Shown here in pieces: positions 17,606-26,492 of a stretch of DNA of 64,000 nt. This DNA comes from JAHEKO01 sp965212505. Lineage in GTDB: Bacteria; Acidobacteriota; Thermoanaerobaculia; Multivoradales; JAHEKO01. Location of the stretch: contig OZ243123.1 of NCBI GenBank assembly GCA_965212505.1, positions 4,340,001 through 4,404,000 of the forward strand. The letters are read 5' to 3'. The stretch's first letter is position 1, and the number at the start of each line of letters is the position of its first letter. Below the pieces are notes generated by a model, which was not told where the DNA came from, did no database searches, and worked only from the letters and a program-made list of their open reading frames with translations. The position numbers and the translations under genes were made by a program.

Positions 17606-19000
17606 CTTGAGCGGATCGTCGGCGACCGACTTCGCCATCGCGCGGAGGCGGTCCAACATTCGCGCCAGCACCTCGGGCCGCTCGGCCGAGAGTTCGACCA
17701 TCTCGAGCGGATCCTCGAGCAGATTGTAGAGCTCGGTGCGCGCCAGCTGGTAGTCGGTCAGCAGCTTCCAGTCACCGTCTCGGATCGCGTAGTGGAAACC
17801 CTGGTCGTCGTCGAACTCCCAGTAGAGCGGTCGCTCGCGCGCGAACTCTTCTCCGGCGAAGAGGGCCGAGAAGTCCTCGCCGTCGATCGGGCGATCGGTC
17901 GGCACCTCGAATCCGACGATCGACGCCAGCGTGGGCAGCAGATCGTAGCCGCTCAGCATTGCATCGGAGACACCTCCCGGCGCGATGTGTCCAGGCCAAC
18001 GAAGAATCGCTGGCTCACGGATACCGCCTTCATAGAGGTCCGCCTTCCGTCCTCGAAGGCCGCCGGTGCTGCCGTACAAGTTCACCTCCCACCAGTGGCG
18101 CCAGGCCGTCGTGACCGGCCCGTTGTCGCTCGCGAAGAAGACGAGCGTCGAGTCGCGGAGGCCGCGAGAGTCGAGAGCGTTGAGGAAGCGGCCGAGCTGG
18201 TGGTCCAGATAGGTCACGTTGGCGTAGTACTCCCCCGGGCCGCGGGCTTCGAGCAGATCGAGCGGGGGCGACGGCAGGCCGTTGACGATCGGGCGAATCT
18301 CGCCCTCGGTGAACTGCGAGTACATCTCGTTGTAGTCGACCGGGTTGGCGAGCGTCGAGTGCGGCTCGACCATCGCCAAATAGAGAAAGAGCGGCTTCTT
18401 GCCGTCTCGACTCTCCAGCCACTCGATCGCCTCGTCGATCACGATGTCGCCGGTGTAGCCCTCCACCTCACCCAACGCCTCGCCGTTGCGGAAGAAGTTG
18501 GTCGGTTTGTGGTTGTGGGGAATGGGAAAGGCGTGCAGCGCGAGCCAGTGGTCGAAACCGTGGTCCTCGGGCTGCGTGTGGGGCTCGTGGTCGAGTCCGC
18601 CATTGAGGTGCCACTTGCCACCGAGAAAGGTCTCGTACCCCTTCTGCTTGAGCATCGTCGCCAGCGTGATCTCCTGCGGACCGAGCTGCACGTCTTGGTA
18701 CTGCGGAATCCAGCTCTCGATACCCGACCGGAACGGCGTTCGGCCGGTCATGAGCGCCGCCCGCGAAGGCGAACAGAGCGGCGACGGTGCGTAGTAGTGC
18801 GTTAGCCGAAGACCGTCGGCCGCGAGCTGGTCGAGGTTCGGGGTCTGAATCGTGTGATGCCCGTAGACGCCGAGGTCTCCGTATCCGAGGTCGTCAGCGT
18901 AGATCAGAACAATGTGCGGCGGCACCTCTTCAGAGGCCAGAAGAGGCGCGCCGCCGGAAGCGAACAGGGCGAGGGTCAGCGCAGCGAACGTGAGACGCAT
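17597..19000 (-). CDS. secreted sulfatase (formylglycine-dependent)
   Basis: A 467-residue type I sulfatase with a signal peptide and the domain start PHIVLIYADDLGYGDLGVYG (metal Asp36-Asp37). The active-site motif is CSPSRAALMTGR, Cys76 being the residue converted to formylglycine by FGE or anSME. Later conserved pieces are FLGGKWHLNGGL, VFFASDNGP and RGRKADLYEGGIREPAILRW. The predicted role is desulfation of sulfated polysaccharides or steroids in the periplasm or outside. No maturase gene is seen here. The substrate is unknown. Confidence 0.92.
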   Translation of the reverse strand: MRLTFAALTLALFASGGAPLLASEEVPPHIVLIYADDLGYGDLGVYGHHTIQTPNLDQLAADGLRLTHYYAPSPLCSPSRAALMTGRTPFRSGIESWIPQYQDVQLGPQEITLATMLKQKGYETFLGGKWHLNGGLDHEPHTQPEDHGFDHWLALHAFPIPHNHKPTNFFRNGEALGEVEGYTGDIVIDEAIEWLESRDGKKPLFLYLAMVEPHSTLANPVDYNEMYSQFTEGEIRPIVNGLPSPPLDLLEARGPGEYYANVTYLDHQLGRFLNALDSRGLRDSTLVFFASDNGPVTTAWRHWWEVNLYGSTGGLRGRKADLYEGGIREPAILRWPGHIAPGGVSDAMLSGYDLLPTLASIVGFEVPTDRPIDGEDFSALFAGEEFARERPLYWEFDDDQGFHYAIRDGDWKLLTDYQLARTELYNLLEDPLEMVELSAERPEVLARMLDRLRAMAKSVADDPLKPR

Positions 19001-19084
19001 GCGCCGAATGCTAGCGCGCCCGAGAAAGCACCAGGGCGCCCGACGTCCTCGACGCCCGGCACCCGAGAGAAAAGCTGGGTCGCT

Positions 19085-19789
19085 CTACTCGATCTCGAAA
19101 TCGGACTCCGAGATGGTCTGGTTACCGCCGTCCTCGATGGACAGCACTTCCCACTTGCACTCCGCATCGTCCAGGCTGAGGAACTCCGGCGGCACCGTCA
19201 TGGTGGTCACGTCGGCCTCGACCTGAGCGAAGAACTCCGTCTCGGTATCGTCGTTTTCGCACTCGACGATCACCTCGTAGCCGACGATCTCGCCGCCGGC
19301 AGGATCGGCGACGGGCATCCACTCGAGGACTGCGGCGCTCGGGTCTACCTCGTCGTCCTCAAGAGGGAAGACCTGCACGGGGGCGTCGGGAATCCGGTGG
19401 TTCAGGCGGGCGTTGCCCTTGAGCTTGCGGCCTTCCTTGGTTGTCCCGCGAAATCGATACTTGCCCGCGGGGAAAAGTTCGAGCAGCTCCTCGAGCGGCT
19501 GCACGTCGAACGACGGCTCGGCACTCTCGAAGAAGAGCTCGGTGAGCCCTTGCATGCCGACGCTGCCCTCCGCTGCAACGCTGAACATCACTTCGCCGCC
19601 CGGACCCACCATCTGTATGGTGTCCCAGCCTTCCCCGTCGAGGAACACATGGATTCCGGCATCGCCGTCGGTGTCGTTGATCTCGATGCGGATGAACGTG
19701 TCTTCCAGCTTCTTGGCGGCCGCCTCACCGGGCAGGCCCACCAGGGTCGTCACGATCGCAATCACGAAGAGGGTTCTGGCTCGCATCAT
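19085..19789 (-). CDS. secreted protein with C-terminal Fn3-like domain
   Basis: A 234-residue exported protein (signal RTLFVIAIVTTLVGLPGEAAA). GGAGG lies upstream of two adjacent ATGs (19789 and 19786). The N-terminal half is acidic and beta-rich (FIRIEINDTDGDAGIHVFLD). The C-terminal half fits a fibronectin type III fold (SAAVLEWMPVADPAGGEIVG, then GYEVIVECENDDTETEFF). No catalytic residues are seen. A function is not proposed. It lies between the sulfatase and the molybdenum hydroxylase, but it is separated from both by more than 80 bp. Confidence 0.65.
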   Translation of the reverse strand: MMRARTLFVIAIVTTLVGLPGEAAAKKLEDTFIRIEINDTDGDAGIHVFLDGEGWDTIQMVGPGGEVMFSVAAEGSVGMQGLTELFFESAEPSFDVQPLEELLELFPAGKYRFRGTTKEGRKLKGNARLNHRIPDAPVQVFPLEDDEVDPSAAVLEWMPVADPAGGEIVGYEVIVECENDDTETEFFAQVEADVTTMTVPPEFLSLDDAECKWEVLSIEDGGNQTISESDFEIE

Positions 19790-19898
19790 TCGGATCCTCC
19801 GTCTTGTTGCCAGGATCGAGCGAGCGGTGGTGCTCGCTCGTACGAACCCTCTGATGCGCTCTCGGCCGAAATCCTTCGGACCTCGGGACGAAGGGAGG

Positions 19899-22010
19899 TC
19901 AGGTGGCGAGCGCGTTGCGGATGCGCTCGGGCGTGAACGGCAGCTGACGGATGCGCACACCCAGAGCGTCGCAGACCGCGTTGCAGATCGCGCCGGAGGT
20001 TGGAACCAACGGCATCTCACCGCAGCCGCGCGGAGAGCCCGGAGCCTGGTTGTCGAGGAAGGCGATCTCGATCGGCGGCACGTCCGAGAAACGCGGCACT
20101 CGATAGTGCTCGAGGCCGCTCCCGTGGGCGCGATGTCCGTCGATGCCAATCTCCTCGAAGAGTGCGTAGCCGATACCCCAGATCATCGCCCCGCGAATGT
20201 TGCTCAGCGCCGTGTTGCGATTGATCACCGTGCCGATGTCGTAGGTGGCCCAAAGCTTCTCGACCGTCACCTCGCCAGAGGCTCGATCGACCGCCACGGC
20301 CGCTCCGACCACCCCCAGCTGTCGACCGCCGTGGTTGCAGATCGCGAACCCGAGTCCGCGCCCGTCCCCACGCTCGAAGGTGGCGTGGCCCGACATTTCA
20401 GCGCAGGCGTCGAGGAGGGGCCGGAACGAGGCGAGGGTGACGTTCTGCTTGCGGAACTCGATCGGGTCGAACTTCATCTGCCGAGCTACCGAGTCGATGT
20501 GGCTCTCGAGCGCGAAGCAGTCGGGGCTGAAGCTCGTGCCACGCATGGTGGCGTGCCGTGCCGGCAGCGACGTGTTGTAGAGGCTCGTGCGGACGTGCGG
20601 CACTCCGTAGACCTCGACCAGACCGTCGCCATGATCCTGCATGACGTCGATCTCGAGTGAGCGCAGCCGCCCGTCGCGGTCGACGCCCGACTCGATGTCG
20701 ATGATGACCGCCTCTTTGTACCGAGAGAAACGCTGGATCTGGTCGCGCCGCGAATAGACCAACTTGACCGGCCGGCCGACAACTCGCGAAAGGGCGGCCG
20801 CCTCGTCGCCGACGCGGTGCCCGGCCTTCGCCCCGAAGGCTCCTCCGACGTGGGTCGAGATGACCCGGACGTCCTCCTCCGAGATCCGCAGTCGCTTGGC
20901 GACCTTCTGGCGGTCGAGGAAGGGCGCCTGGGTGCTCACCCATACGGTCGGCTTGCCGTTCTCGATCTTGGCGACCGCGGTCTCGGTCTCGATCGGCGTG
21001 GTGGTCGCAAACTGTGTCTGGTAGGTCTCGCGGAAGCTCTCGTCCGCTCGACGCCGTTCTCGCTCGGGGTCGCCGCGCTCCTCGATCACCTTGATCAGCT
21101 TGCGGCCGTCCCGGATCTCCCGCTCCAGCTCGAGCGTCTCAGAACGCTCGGGCACCTTCCAGGTCGCATCGGCCGCCGCCAGCGCCTTGTGCATCGCTGC
21201 GTAGCTCTCCGAGAAGGCGATCACCTGGCCCTTGCGCTTCTGGATCGACAGCAGACCCGGCGTCTCGCTCGCCGCGGTCAGGTCGACGTCGAGCAGCTTG
21301 GTCGAGTGGTCGTGGTAGGGCGGCAGCAACATGCCACCGTAGACGCAATCGTCGACCTCCACATCACCCGCGTAGCGACGTCTCCCGGTGACGATGTCTT
21401 CGCCACCGATGCGCGGCGTCTGCCGATCGACGTACTCGAGGACCTCGGCAGACGTTTCGTCTTCAATCCGTGCCTCCCGAGTTTCGCCGTCGCCCAAGGC
21501 GCCGATCGCGACCGAGCGACTCTCGTCGTCGCCGACTCGAAAGACGCCGGTCGCGTACGTCAGCTCGCTCTCGTCTACCGCAAGTGCTTCGGCGGCGAGA
21601 CGCGCGAGGTCGGCGCGCGCCCGGCAGCACGTCACCCAGTAGCCCCACCCGACTTCGCTCGTGGCGCAGCTACCGATGGTCGTGCCATCGTCGGGGCAGA
21701 GTTCGGTGTCGCCCATTACGACACGCACCCGCTCCTCCGGAAGGTCGAACGCCTGCGTCACCAGGTTGTAGAGGACGGTCTCGAGCCCCTGGCCCATCTC
21801 CACCCGGCCAGTGCAGGCGGTGACGATGCCGTCTCTCTCGATGATCAGCCAGTCGGAATAGTCGCGCAGAGCTGGCGGCGGCTCCGACTGCGACAGGACG
21901 AGCGGCGCGAGGTCACCCGCGGAGTCGCCGCCCAGACGCAGGCCGTAGATCAGCGCCGCACCGCCGGCCGCGCCGGCGCCGACCAGCAACCGACGTCGAG
22001 TCAGCGTCAC
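19899..22010 (-). CDS. Tat-exported molybdopterin-binding subunit, xanthine dehydrogenase family (IorB-like)
   Basis: A 703-residue large subunit of a molybdenum hydroxylase. The start is GTG at 22010, overlapping the stop of the [2Fe-2S] subunit (GTGA). The N-terminus TRRRLLVGAGAAGGAAL is a Tat signal. Features of the family are VEMGQGLETVLYNLVTQAF, VISTHVGGAFGAKAGHRVGD, MRGTSFSPDCFALESHID and, near the end, the catalytic Glu segment RGCGEMPLVPTSGAICNAVC. The layout (Tat signal on the Mo subunit, small 2Fe-2S partner, no FAD subunit) is that of isoquinoline 1-oxidoreductase or aldehyde-oxidoreductase types. The substrate cannot be told from the sequence. The complex probably functions in the periplasm. 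Confidence 0.88.
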   Translation of the reverse strand: MTLTRRRLLVGAGAAGGAALIYGLRLGGDSAGDLAPLVLSQSEPPPALRDYSDWLIIERDGIVTACTGRVEMGQGLETVLYNLVTQAFDLPEERVRVVMGDTELCPDDGTTIGSCATSEVGWGYWVTCCRARADLARLAAEALAVDESELTYATGVFRVGDDESRSVAIGALGDGETREARIEDETSAEVLEYVDRQTPRIGGEDIVTGRRRYAGDVEVDDCVYGGMLLPPYHDHSTKLLDVDLTAASETPGLLSIQKRKGQVIAFSESYAAMHKALAAADATWKVPERSETLELEREIRDGRKLIKVIEERGDPERERRRADESFRETYQTQFATTTPIETETAVAKIENGKPTVWVSTQAPFLDRQKVAKRLRISEEDVRVISTHVGGAFGAKAGHRVGDEAAALSRVVGRPVKLVYSRRDQIQRFSRYKEAVIIDIESGVDRDGRLRSLEIDVMQDHGDGLVEVYGVPHVRTSLYNTSLPARHATMRGTSFSPDCFALESHIDSVARQMKFDPIEFRKQNVTLASFRPLLDACAEMSGHATFERGDGRGLGFAICNHGGRQLGVVGAAVAVDRASGEVTVEKLWATYDIGTVINRNTALSNIRGAMIWGIGYALFEEIGIDGHRAHGSGLEHYRVPRFSDVPPIEIAFLDNQAPGSPRGCGEMPLVPTSGAICNAVCDALGVRIRQLPFTPERIRNALAT

Positions 22011-22495
22011 GCCGGAGCCACCTCGTCGGTCGAGGCGGCGACCTCTTCGATCGCGGCCAAGATGTCGGGATAGGCCGCGCAACGGCAGAGGTTGCCGTCC
22101 ATTGCCGCCACGATGTCTCGACGGCTCGGATTGCGCTTGCGCATCAGGAGGGCCGTGGCCGCCACGATCATGCCGGCGGTGCAGTAGCCACAACCGAAGG
22201 CGCCGTGCTTGACAAAAGCCGCCTGGATCGCCGAGAGCCGTTCCGGCGTCCCGAGGCCCTCGATCGTGAAGATCTCCTGACCCTTCGAAGCCGCCGACAT
22301 CGTCAGTCGGCAGGAGGGCCAAGCCTCCCCGTCGACCAGCACCTTGCAAGCGCCGCACTGCCCAGCGCCGCACCCGAACTTGGCGCCTTTGAGATCGAGG
22401 CGATCCCGCAGCACCCAGAGGAGCGGCTCGTCGGGCTCCGCAGCGACTCGGCGCGTCTTTCCGTTGACGCGCAGGGTGAAGGTCTTCTCGGCCAT
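22007..22495 (-). CDS. [2Fe-2S] subunit of molybdenum hydroxylase (IorA-like)
   Basis: A 162-residue protein with both iron-sulfur clusters of the family. The plant-type cluster is AKFGCGAGQCGACKVLVDG plus a later Cys (WPSCRLTM). The C-terminal cluster is AFGCGYCTAGMIVAATALLM and GNLCRCAAYPDILAAI. ATG 22495 (MAEKTFTLRVNG) is chosen because it begins the ferredoxin fold. It has no signal of its own and should be carried out with the Tat-tagged Mo subunit. The last 4 bp overlap the start of that subunit. Confidence 0.93.
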   Translation of the reverse strand: MAEKTFTLRVNGKTRRVAAEPDEPLLWVLRDRLDLKGAKFGCGAGQCGACKVLVDGEAWPSCRLTMSAASKGQEIFTIEGLGTPERLSAIQAAFVKHGAFGCGYCTAGMIVAATALLMRKRNPSRRDIVAAMDGNLCRCAAYPDILAAIEEVAASTDEVAPA

Positions 22496-22568
22496 GAACA
22501 ACTCCGGTCGCCCGCGCCCTGCGGGCCTACCTAGCATACGTCGCCCAGGCCGCTTCAGGACCTAGTGA

Positions 22569-24251
22569 TCAAGGAAGAATTGGCAGCGACTCGTCGACCA
22601 GCAGGCGGAGACCCATCGCCCGCTTCGCCTCACCCGTGAGTCGCAGATACCAATCGTTCGGAAGCTCGACACCCTTCTCACTCAGCGGCACGAACTTGCC
22701 CTGGCGTGGCAGGTCTTTGCGCCGCGAGACCGTCTTGTAGATGGCCGTCCCTTCGTCGACCTCGTCGAACATCGCGATGTAGAGCATGTCGATGTCGAGC
22801 GAGAGGGCGTTGAAGATTTGGCGCCAGTAGAAGCGACCGGTGTCGCGTTTGATCGCATTCAGCTTCTGCGCCCGCCGGTTCTCCGCCACCCGAGTCAGAT
22901 TGTGGTTCGAGAAGCCGGGGAAGACCACCGCCATGTACTCCTTGCCGAGGCGCTCGACCTCTTCGACGTCGCCGGCAACAACGTTCGCACTGAAGGCGTC
23001 GGCCGCGCGCTCGTTCTCGTAGCGTCCGACCGTCCAGCCGTGGATCACGTCGAACCCGCGATAGACGTCGGCCCAAGCCTCGTCATCCTGCGAGTCTTCA
23101 CCCAACGTCCTCCAGTAGGCCGGCAGGCCACCGACGAGGGTTGCGCGCAGTCGCGGAGGCGACTTGAAGTGGAAGTAGTCGATCAGCTCTTGGAAGTCTT
23201 GTGGAGTCCCGGGACGATTCGTTCGGCCAAGGTTCCGGATCGCCAAGACCGGCCGTCCCTTGTGGAACATGTAGGACGAGCTCTGCGTCACCTTGACCTT
23301 GTCGACCAGGTGCCGCCAGAGCAGCTTGATGTCCTCGACCATCGTCTTCTCTGGGTGGCCGCTGATGTCCAGCAAGACTGCAAACCCGCGCCCGTGCTCC
23401 TCGGCCGACGCCATGACGTTCTTCGTCACGTCGACCCGGAACTGGAACTCGGCCTTGTCGGAGGCCGTCGCCTTGGGGTGCTCCGCCGCCTCGTACTGCT
23501 TGGTGAACCACTGGAGGTAGGCACCGTCGATACCGTACTCGCGCATCCACCGGAAGTGAGTGTCGACGGTCTCTGGATGCCAATTCGAGTAGAGCGGCGC
23601 CAGAGCGTTGCCTCGGTACTTGAAGCCGGTGTTGTAGCAGAGCTGCTCTTCCGGCAGCTCCGAAACGTCGGGCCACAGATCGAACGTCGCCTTGTGGGGC
23701 GCCGCCTTCTTGCGCGCCTTGAACCAGTGGCGCCAAGAGCCCCGATCCGAGCCGTCCTTGGGACAGCCGAACCAGCCCTGGTAGCCGACCATCACCGTTC
23801 CACTGAGGGTCGACGTGTCGACCGGTTCGTCACAGACGACGTAGATGCGCCGCTTGAGGGTGTTGCCGAACCAGACGCCTCGATCCTGAGTCATCTGCCA
23901 GAGGGTGATGTATTCGCCCGGCGCGCTCGGTGCCGTCAGCGGCACGTCGAAGATGTGCTTCTCTCCCGGCGCGACCGCCACATCACCTGTGAGCCGCACC
24001 TCGCCGCGCTCGAAGAGCGGATCGTCCAGATCCGCCTTCCCGAGGGCGAAACCGGCGTCACGCGACCAGGTGGTCTGGCCGGTGTTGCGCACCGTGATCG
24101 AAACGACTCGGGTCTCGCCGCAGAACATCGTCTGCGGAATCTCCGCGGTCTTGTCGACAATCTGCGCGGACACCACCGCCTCGGCGGCGTGCGGCAACGC
24201 AACCACCGACAGAAGCACGAAGAACGAGCCGAAAACTGTCCTGCCCATCAT
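22569..24251 (-). CDS. NBR1-Ig-like domain plus GH99/GH71-like domain secreted protein
   Basis: A 560-residue protein with a signal peptide (GRTVFGSFFVLLSVVALPHA). Residues about 28-135 match the NBR1 (next to BRCA1) Ig-like domain: VSITVRNTGQTTWSRDAGFA and PLTAPSAPGEYITLWQMTQD. Residues about 145-480 resemble GH99-like (endo-alpha-mannosidase/GH71-like) barrels: VMVGYQGWFGCPKDGSDRGS, WHPETVDTHFRWMREYGIDG and AYLQWFTKQYEAAEHPKAT. This would make it a carbohydrate-active enzyme or binding protein in the periplasm or outside. The catalytic Glu residues of GH99 cannot be fixed with confidence from this reading. Confidence 0.7.
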   Translation of the reverse strand: MMGRTVFGSFFVLLSVVALPHAAEAVVSAQIVDKTAEIPQTMFCGETRVVSITVRNTGQTTWSRDAGFALGKADLDDPLFERGEVRLTGDVAVAPGEKHIFDVPLTAPSAPGEYITLWQMTQDRGVWFGNTLKRRIYVVCDEPVDTSTLSGTVMVGYQGWFGCPKDGSDRGSWRHWFKARKKAAPHKATFDLWPDVSELPEEQLCYNTGFKYRGNALAPLYSNWHPETVDTHFRWMREYGIDGAYLQWFTKQYEAAEHPKATASDKAEFQFRVDVTKNVMASAEEHGRGFAVLLDISGHPEKTMVEDIKLLWRHLVDKVKVTQSSSYMFHKGRPVLAIRNLGRTNRPGTPQDFQELIDYFHFKSPPRLRATLVGGLPAYWRTLGEDSQDDEAWADVYRGFDVIHGWTVGRYENERAADAFSANVVAGDVEEVERLGKEYMAVVFPGFSNHNLTRVAENRRAQKLNAIKRDTGRFYWRQIFNALSLDIDMLYIAMFDEVDEGTAIYKTVSRRKDLPRQGKFVPLSEKGVELPNDWYLRLTGEAKRAMGLRLLVDESLPILP

Positions 24252-24499
24252 TTGGAACCTCTACCCCCCAAAGACTTATAGCGCGACAGACATTACTTGT
24301 CGGGCTCGTGGTCGTCAAACGGAATACTTCACACCGAGGCGCGAGCCCCTCCTAGATTCGCGGCTCGCGGCGGTCCGGTTTTCTCCTTACGGGCCTACCC
24401 GAGGGGGAGTTGAGCGCCCCGAGACGGTGGGTGAGATGGCGCAACGTGCGAACCCCCCTAGGCGCTCGGCGAAACTCCTCGAGCGTAGCGAAGGAGGTT

Positions 24500-24576
24500 T
24501 GGTGCGCCCTAAGGGATTCGAACCCCTGACCTACAGCTCCGGAGGCTGTCGCTCTATCCAGCTGAGCTAAGGGCGC
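24500..24576 (-). tRNA. tRNA-Arg (CCG anticodon)
   Basis: A full cloverleaf on the minus strand. The acceptor stem pairs GCGCCCT with AGGGCGC, the T-loop is GTTCGAAT, the anticodon loop is CTCCGGA (anticodon CCG, reads CGG), and CCA is encoded at 24500-24502. It lies 12 bp from the tRNA-His that is upstream of it on the minus strand. Confidence 0.97.
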
Positions 24577-24588
24577 AAAACGAGGTAC

Positions 24589-24664
24589 TGGGGTGAGTGA
24601 GGGGATTCGAACCCCCAACATCCTGAGCCACAGTCAGGTGCTCTACCATTGAGCTACACTCACC
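24589..24664 (-). tRNA. tRNA-His (GTG anticodon)
   Basis: Cloverleaf on the minus strand with the anticodon loop CTGTGGC (anticodon GTG), an acceptor stem pairing GTGAGTG with CACTCAC, an extra G at position -1 facing discriminator C, and CCA encoded at 24589-24591. The G-1 with C73 is the tRNA-His identity feature. Confidence 0.97.
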
Positions 24665-24732
24665 ACGTAACTCGAACCGCGAATTATGCATGGCGAATCG
24701 GTGATTCGCAATCCGCGCTTCGGCCTCCCGCG

Positions 24733-26409
24733 CTAGGAATCTGCCTCCGCGGCGGCGATACGCCCCTCGATCTCCGACAGCTCGGGATCGTCGGGCGAGA
24801 GCTCTCGGGCCTCGTCGATGGCGTTGCGCGCGGCCTCGACATTGCCCGCCTTCAACCAGGCATCCGCCTCGCCGAGCCAGGCGGTGAACGAGTCGGGGTA
24901 GTACTCACGGTTGTAGAGGTAGAGGTTTGCGGCAAAACGCGCGTTGCCACTCTCGAGCACGTGGGCCGCGAAGGTGTTCATCGGCGCTTCCAAGGAGCGG
25001 TCGGCGGTGCGCGGATCGGTTCGGCTGCGGAAGCCGATGAAGAGGCTCGAGTTCACCGTACCGAGGTCAAACGCCCGGATGAGCTGCTCGGCCAGCCCTT
25101 CGCCCGGCTGGTGCCGAAGCGCCGCCTCGAGAACGAGGTCGCGACCAGAGGCGAGCGCCTCGGCGGTCTGGTCGACCGGTAGGTCGAGGTCATAAGACGT
25201 TCGGCGATCGCCACCCGTCCAGCCCTTGTAGGACGTCGTCGAGACGCGGGCGACCAGCTTCGAGTTCGGCAACACCTCCCGATCTCCGTCGCCGTAAGAG
25301 ACCGGGCCACTGCCCGGCTCGGACCCGACGAGCATGTTCTGCGTCCACTCTTCGAGCCGGTCGAGCAGGAGCACCGCGGCCGAGAAGGTCTCGGGACCCA
25401 CCAGTGTCACCACACCGCCGGGCTCAGAGGAGCCCGGCCAGCGGATCAGCGGTAGCACCACGGCCCGACCGAGCGTGCCGTCACCACCGTGGCAGTGCCG
25501 CAGGTCGAGAATCACACGCTCCGGTCGATGCCGCGCGATCGCCACGTCGACTCGGCGGCCGAACTCCCCGAACGTCTCTCCCAGAGGGACGTCGTTCATG
25601 CGATTGATCTGCACGTAGAGCGCACGTTCTTCTTCGAGATAGTCGAGCCAGAACCAGTCGTCCCGCCGTGTGAGCCACACCGGCGTCGGGGCCATCGAGC
25701 CGAGCAGCAGCCACTCGTCCTCAGCGCCGTACGCCAGGTGAGGAAGCTCGACCGCGAGGTGCCGATCGCCTTTGAGGAGTTCGACCGTGACAGCCGCGCC
25801 GCGCTCCGTGACGCCGGCAGCAGCCAGAAGCGTGGGAATCCCAAGGTTACGGGCGGCCATGAGTTCTTTGCCAGAACTCGTATCGCTCGAGACCCACAGT
25901 CCAACGGCCTCGAGGGCGGCTTCGACCGGAGTGCCGCCGATCGAAACCACTCGCGCACCGAGATGATCTTCGAAAGCGGTTGTCGTAGCGACAACGTGCA
26001 CGTCGCCGCCGAGTGCTCGAAAACGCACCGGCAGAGTGCCGAACCGCGGCACGCCTGGGGCCGGTTCCGGGTCCGGATTGTGACCGAGTCGCAGCCCGAG
26101 ATGTTCGTAGTCGACGGGTAGCGTGAGCCGTGTATGCCCGTCATTCACCGAGGCGACGAGTCGGATCATCTCGACCACGATCGTTGCGCTATCGAGGCTG
26201 GGAATCGCCGCTCGTAGAGTCTCCACCTCGCTCTCGAACGCCTCCTCGGTGATCGAGTGGAAGGCGTTTTGGTGGCGACTGCGAACGTGCTCGGCCAACA
26301 CGTCCAGGTCCTCCCGCCACTGGCTCGCGGTCAACTCGGCGGCGGCCGGCGCGGAGAGTGCCAAGGGCAGCAGGCCGACGGCGACCATCGTCTTGAGGAG
26401 TCGAATCAT
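24733..26409 (-). CDS. secreted S41 family peptidase with C-terminal TPR-like tail
   Basis: A 558-residue protein with a signal peptide (IRLLKTMVAVGLLPLALSAP). The N-terminal helical part (HVRSRHQNAFHSITEEAFES) and LVASVNDGHTRLTL belong to S41 peptidases. Later segments are RVILDLRHCHGGDGTLGRAV and the Ser nucleophile region GPETFSAAVLLLDRLEEW. The last 100 residues look like a TPR-type tail. AAGGA lies upstream of ATG 26409. The promoter region holds a perfect 16-bp palindrome at 26424-26439 just before its ribosome-binding site. It diverges from blaI-M56 and is therefore a likely target of that regulator. Predicted periplasmic protease, substrate unknown. Confidence 0.85.
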   Translation of the reverse strand: MIRLLKTMVAVGLLPLALSAPAAAELTASQWREDLDVLAEHVRSRHQNAFHSITEEAFESEVETLRAAIPSLDSATIVVEMIRLVASVNDGHTRLTLPVDYEHLGLRLGHNPDPEPAPGVPRFGTLPVRFRALGGDVHVVATTTAFEDHLGARVVSIGGTPVEAALEAVGLWVSSDTSSGKELMAARNLGIPTLLAAAGVTERGAAVTVELLKGDRHLAVELPHLAYGAEDEWLLLGSMAPTPVWLTRRDDWFWLDYLEEERALYVQINRMNDVPLGETFGEFGRRVDVAIARHRPERVILDLRHCHGGDGTLGRAVVLPLIRWPGSSEPGGVVTLVGPETFSAAVLLLDRLEEWTQNMLVGSEPGSGPVSYGDGDREVLPNSKLVARVSTTSYKGWTGGDRRTSYDLDLPVDQTAEALASGRDLVLEAALRHQPGEGLAEQLIRAFDLGTVNSSLFIGFRSRTDPRTADRSLEAPMNTFAAHVLESGNARFAANLYLYNREYYPDSFTAWLGEADAWLKAGNVEAARNAIDEARELSPDDPELSEIEGRIAAAEADS

Positions 26410-26423
26410 GAGGTCATCCTTTC

Positions 26424-26439
26424 TCAAACAGCTGTTTGA
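26424..26439. promoter_or_regulatory. palindromic operator, copy 1 (putative BlaI site)
   Basis: TCAAACAGCTGTTTGA is a perfect palindrome located 14 bp from the start codon of the S41 gene and in front of blaI. An almost identical copy lies at 26506-26521 (15 of 16 bases). BlaI/MecI repressors bind such dyads in promoters and autoregulate. A TTGACT at 26436-26441 that overlaps the site could be a -35 element for blaI, but no convincing -10 is seen. Confidence 0.65.
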
Positions 26440-26492
26440 CTTCAAAGCGCAGAAACGGGCGATTGGGGTCGAACAACGTTGGAGGACTCAAC

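Noticed and set aside
20817..22073. 418-codon open frame on the + strand
   Set aside because: Antisense to the Mo-hydroxylase large subunit, which has complete family motifs.
24352..24621. Minus-strand frame across the tRNA genes
   Set aside because: It overlaps tRNA-Arg completely and most of tRNA-His, and has no protein features.
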